NCBI GenBank assembly: GCA_013397795.1
Contig: VZTJ01003848.1
Coordinates: 92,650-156,649, forward strand
Direction: 5' to 3'
From: Orthonyx spaldingii
Lineage: Eukaryota > Chordata > Aves > Passeriformes > Orthonychidae
DNA length: 64,000 nucleotides
The notes below the pieces were generated by a model that did no database searches, was not told the origin of the DNA, and worked only from the letters and a program-made list of their open reading frames with translations. The translations under genes were made by a program, and so were the position numbers. Of this stretch, positions 59,780 through 64,000 are shown one piece after another. How positions within the stretch are numbered: the first letter of the stretch is position 1; each line of letters opens with the position of its first letter.

Positions 59780-61440
59780 ACGTTTATTCTCCAGAAGATT
59801 TGATCCCAGTGAAGGTGCAATCAAGGTATTCCATAAGTGGCAGGCTGACATTTCATGATCTCTGGTCCCTGTTCTTGGGGGAAACTTTAGCTTGCCAGAT
59901 GTCTGCTGGAAACTCAACGCAGCAGACAGGAGGCAGTCTAGGATGTTCCTGGAGTGTGTGGAAGTGAACTTATGAGAGTTTATGATCTTCATAAGAAGAG
60001 GCAGGTGACTCAGAAAGAACGTAAAGATCATGCTAGGTCATGTAGAGGAAAATTAGCTCAGCTGGAGCTCAGTCTAAGCACTGCTGTGACAGACAATAAA
60101 AAGTGTTTTATAAACACATCATCAACAAAAGGAGAGCTAAGGGAGATCTCCACACTTTATTGTCACCGAGGAAAAGGAAAAGGCTGAAGGACTTGATGCC
60201 TTCTTTACCTCAGTCTTCAACAGTAAGACTGATATCCTCAGGACAAGTAGCCCCCTGAGCTGGTAGACAGGGACAGGGAAAAGGCTGGACCCCTGTAATC
60301 CAGGAGGAATCACTAGTGACCTGCTGAGCCACTTAGACATTCACAAGTCTATGGAGTTGGCTGGGATCCACCAAAGGGTACTGAGGGAGCTGGTGGAAGA
60401 GCTGACCAAGCCACTCTCCATCATTTACCAACAGTCCTGGCTCACTGGGGAGGTCCCAATTGACTGGAGGTCGGCAAATGTGACACCCATCTACAAGAAT
60501 GGCTGAAAGGAGGATCTGGGGAACTACAGTCCTGTCAGCCTGACCTTGGTGCCCAGGAGGGTTATGGAGTAGATCACCTCGAGTGCCGTCCTCCAGGATA
60601 ACCAGGGAATCAGGCCCAAAAAGCATGAGTTTAGAAAAAGCAAATCCTGCTTGACCTCCTTCTATGATCAGATGACTCAGCAAGCAGATGAGAGAAAAGC
60701 TGTGGATGTCATGACCTGGACTCCAGTAAATCCATTTATACTGTTTCCCATGACATTCTCATGGAGAAGCTGGCAGCCCATGGCTTGGACTGGTGCACCC
60801 TTGGCTGGGTTAAAAACTGTTTGGATGGCCAAGCCCAGAGAATGGTGGTGAATGGAGCTGCATCCAGCTGGAAGGCAGTCAGCAGTGGTGTTTTCCAGGG
60901 TTCAGTAGTGGGGCAAGTTCAGTTTAATACCTTGACTGATGATCTGGATGAGGGGGCCAAGGGTACCCTCAGTCAGTTTGCAGATGGCACCAAGTTGGGT
61001 GAGAGTGTTGATCTGCCAAAGGGAGGCTCTGCAGTGAGATCTGGCCAGGCTGGGTCAATGGACTGAGGTCACTTGTATGAGATTCAAGAAGGCCAAGTGC
61101 CAGGTCCTGCCCTTGGGTCACAACAACCCTGCAGTGATACAGGCTGGGGGCAGAGGGGCTGGAAAACTGCCCAGTGGGAAAGGACCTGGGGATGTTGATC
61201 AACAGCAGCTGAACAGGAGCTGGCTGTGCCCAGGTGGTCAAGGAGGTCAACAGCATCCTGATCTGTGTATCAAGGATAATGTGGCCAGCAGGGTTAAGGA
61301 AGAGATGTTTTGTACCTTTGACTTGACGTGGCACATGTGCCATGGTCTACTTGATGTGGTAGTGTTTGGTCAAAGATCAGCCTCGACGATCTTGAAGGTC
61401 TTTTCCAACCTTAATGACCCTATGATCAGTATTTTCATAA
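59780..61440 (+). mobile_element. Long CR1 LINE copy with decayed reverse transcriptase
   Basis: The longest CR1 copy here, about 1.65 kb. An endonuclease-side segment ('ggaaactcaacgcagcagac', 'ggatgttcctggagtgtgtg', 59905-59965) is followed, after an apparent internal deletion, by reverse transcriptase sequence from about 60130. Fragments in different frames read like CR1 RT: LVEELTKPLSIIYQQSWLTG-type text near 60390, DDLDEGAKGTLSQFADGTKLG split around 60940-61000, and KCQVLPLGHNN near 61090. The catalytic F-A-D-D motif reads FADG (60977-60988), and several stops break the frame. The tail 'cgatcttgaaggtcttttcc' lies near 61386. It is dead. Confidence 0.88.
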
Positions 61441-61794
61441 TTCTAAGGAGTGCTCCTTTCCATGTGGCTGCCTCAGAAAGGGTTAAGGACTGCCTCCTAC
61501 ACTCATCATTTGGGAATGACTGGAGAGGTTCTGCATGCCCTGTCGAGGATATGTCTAAATCTTTGTTTGCTGGCCCATGGTATCCTAAGTACACCTAAAC
61601 TTCTCTGGGGCTTATACAGTCCTGCATTCAATCAGCAGCCTTGTTGTGGATTTGAATCATATGACAGTACAATGACACAGCAGAGCAATATCTTACCACA
61701 CAATTCATTCTTTCAGAGCAGGAGAGGTGTGTGTGTATCTCTGAAAAACAACAGGAAACCCATGCCAAAATTTCGGGTGATGAGTCATCTCTAC
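61441..61794. other. Intergenic gap between CR1 and LTR fragment
   Basis: Nothing recognised. An open frame spanning 61450-61860 runs into the LTR fragment and is not a credible gene. Confidence 0.65.
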
Positions 61795-62026
61795 AAATAT
61801 ATGTGGGGGGAAGGTGTTTTAAAATTTGGTTTTATTTCCCATTATCCTGGTCTGTTTTGATTGGTGATAAATTAAACCAGTTCCCCCAAATCACGTCTAT
61901 TTGTCCATGACGGAACTGGTGAGTGATTTCTTGACCCATGAGCTTTTTGTTCTCTTTTCTCTCCCCTGTCCAGCTGAGCGGAATGACAGAGCAGCTTTGA
62001 TGGGCACCTGATATCCACCCACCACA
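61795..62026 (+). mobile_element. LTR fragment, 3' part, same family as at 55.9 kb
   Basis: Shares with the 56.2-56.5 kb segment, in the same order: 'ttaaaatttggttttatttc', 'ttgattggtgataaa', 'aactggtgagtgat', 'ctcccctgtccagctgag' and 'gctttgatgggcacctg', ending 'ccaccaca'. The 5' half of the LTR is missing. Confidence 0.75.
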
Positions 62027-64000
62027 ATCACAAATATTAATTGTACTTTATTTTTCCTTGAAATTACCTATGTAAATATCCTAAAAGAATATTTGGAATG
62101 TTAAATTAAAAATATGGGGGGTTATATAAACAAATGACATATCCATTAATCTTAATCATACAGATTAAGATTACCAGTTCTTGAAATCTTACCTTTGTCT
62201 TGTAGGGTTTTTGCTGGTTTTTTTAAGATGTATTATAAGAGTATGGTCTTTATGCTCAGCAATCTGGCAGAATAAAATTCATTTCGAGCTCCAGAGAGCA
62301 ATTTTGTTTAGTTTATTATTTTACTTTTGTCTTGAATCTTCTGGTGAAGTGGAATGATTATATCCCATCTGTTTCTTTTTACACTTCTATCCTTGTAGCA
62401 TTTTAGTATTTTCTGTGTTACTTTGCCCACTTATGGGACTGACCAGCTGGCCACACATCCAATTCAGGCAGCTACTATATGCTCCAGTGAGGGAGTGCCT
62501 GTGTCAGGGAGGGTTACAAAACTTGTTTGCAACCTTCACATGAAGTTGTGAATATCTACTTGTAAAACAAGCATTCTCTTGCTGTTTCAGTCAGTGGATT
62601 AACACAGTACTTCTCACATCTCAAACTGGTTCACAGTGTGTTATTTCTGATTAATTTACAAATATGGCTTCAGAAGACTAGCTTGGCTCAATCTATTTAT
62701 TGAGTGAAACTGTAAAAGACCATACTTTAGGAGCAAGATGATTTTAAAAGATATGTGTTACAAAGTCCTTTGCTCTTATTCCAGTTATAACAAGCTGATC
62801 AAAATGAAAATAAATTTTTAAAATGCAGGGTTATAGTTTTGGTCAGTGTTTATTAGTTAATTGTATGTCTCTGTATCCTGACACTCTCTATTTGACCATC
62901 TAATAAGCAGCTGTACCGTTCTACTAAAATATTAGTCATGAAGACCACCAGAGGCTTTCCTGGTTTGTAGCAGCCATCTGGTTGTTAGAGAAAACCTGGC
63001 TCAGAGGGAAAGTAAGAAAAATGCAGAACTCCAAAACAGATCATATTTGAGGAGGAAAAAAAAAATCAAGTTCTAGGTTAACAATCTAACAACCCATCCA
63101 AAACTGCTGGGTGAGATATGAAAAAATAAAAAAATTATCCAGGCCTAATGCTGCATAGCAGAGTATCTTCGAAATTCATGACACAGCTTATCACAAACAC
63201 ATAAAGCTTTGTGCTAATAGGTTGCCAAAATAATGGGTGATAACAGGTATAGCTGAGACAATATTTCATATTTTGAAAGAGACTCTGGGATTTTTGCAAT
63301 AAACTCTGATTTAACATATCAAACTGTTCATGACAGACTTAAATTTAGTAGAGGGTGAATCCCAGTAGAGGAACAGAGGCACCAATTGTTTTAAAACTAT
63401 AGGCTGGTTTTATAAGCAGTTCATCATGCTACCTGCTAATATCCATTTTTTTGCTCTTTCACAGCAGCTTCTAGGTTTGGTTTGCAGCAAGGAAGAACAA
63501 GGACTTGTACTTCTCACCTTCAAATCAGCCACCAGGCAGGCAGCATTGCCCTACCCATCTCCGTAGAACATTTACAAAATGTTAAATGTTGTTATGTTCC
63601 TCCTCTCTTTTCTCTATGGATATGCAGTGAACATTTGTGCTTGTATATACTGGATTTTTATTTATGGTATAACTGCAGGTTTTGCTATGGCACCTCAAGT
63701 ATTCAATATTCTCTAGAAAAAGCTAAAAGTCACTTTATATCCTTTAACTGGGCCTTTTAACAGATATAATTAATGAGTTTTCTCATCTCTAAAACACTGT
63801 TGGCAGTTATGAGGATTATTGAATTGATGTTATGAAAGTACCTCAAAAAGTGCCTCATTGGATGTTAAGCAGTATTTGTATTATTATTATTTATATGTTA
63901 AAGGCTTTGGTTGACCTTTAAATAGCACTCACTGTTGGGTATTTTCAGTCATGTTATGTAACATTTCATGGAAATATTTTACCCAAAGATAATTTTTTGG
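62027..64000. other. Intergenic, no gene recognised
   Basis: A/T-rich, apparently unique DNA to the window end. No transposon, RNA gene or convincing coding region. Confidence 0.7.

Noticed and set aside
61077..61598. 173-codon open frame
   Set aside because: The first part is CR1 and the rest runs through the CR1 tail into unrelated DNA.
56489..61794. Interior of a complete endogenous provirus between the two LTR pieces
   Set aside because: No primer-binding site after the first LTR, no gag/pol/env-like reading frames, and a CR1 LINE occupies much of the space. The second LTR lacks its 5' half.
1..64000. CRISPR arrays, operons, prokaryotic promoters, tRNA or rRNA genes
   Set aside because: The spliced vertebrate gene and avian LINEs show nuclear bird DNA. 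No regularly spaced repeats or cloverleaf-forming sequence were noticed.

Overview
This is a bird nuclear DNA window. It has large introns, an A/T-rich background, many 5'-truncated CR1 LINE copies ending in the ATTCTRTGA-type tail, and two retroviral LTR fragments of a kind I associate with songbird-type genomes. Placement in birds is firm. Placement in passerines rests on memory of the LTR family and is tentative.

The only gene I can support is the 3' part of ADCY8, the Ca2+/calmodulin-stimulated membrane adenylyl cyclase type 8, on the + strand. Nine coding exons lie between 1126 and 26575, all with GT-AG introns and compatible phases. They encode about 515 residues: most of the second six-helix membrane domain, the whole C2 catalytic half, and the C-terminal calmodulin-responsive tail. 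If the 18-exon layout of the human gene is kept, these are exons 10-18. The 5' exons lie outside the window. The catalytic Lys, Asp, Asn and Arg expected in C2 are all present, so this looks like a working gene. A short 3'UTR with two close AATAAA signals follows the stop codon.

From about 26.7 kb to 64 kb there is no recognisable protein-coding gene, tRNA or rRNA. This stretch holds CR1 fragments on both strands (33.1, 37.3, 38.5, 42.3, 45.7 and 59.8-61.4 kb), two LTR fragments of one family (55.9-56.5 and 61.8-62.0 kb), simple repeats, and an apparent MIR/core-SINE relic at 44.7 kb. Two more CR1 copies lie in ADCY8 introns (13.0 and 21.6 kb). The desert could hold regulatory sequence for ADCY8 or the next gene, but that needs cross-species alignment.

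I found no clear undescribed system. The points most worth a second look are: the glycosylated 30-residue cassette exon with a weak donor site; loss of a third glycosylation sequon; a one-residue change at a tandem-AG acceptor; the ancient SINE relic; and a CR1 copy with an internal duplication.
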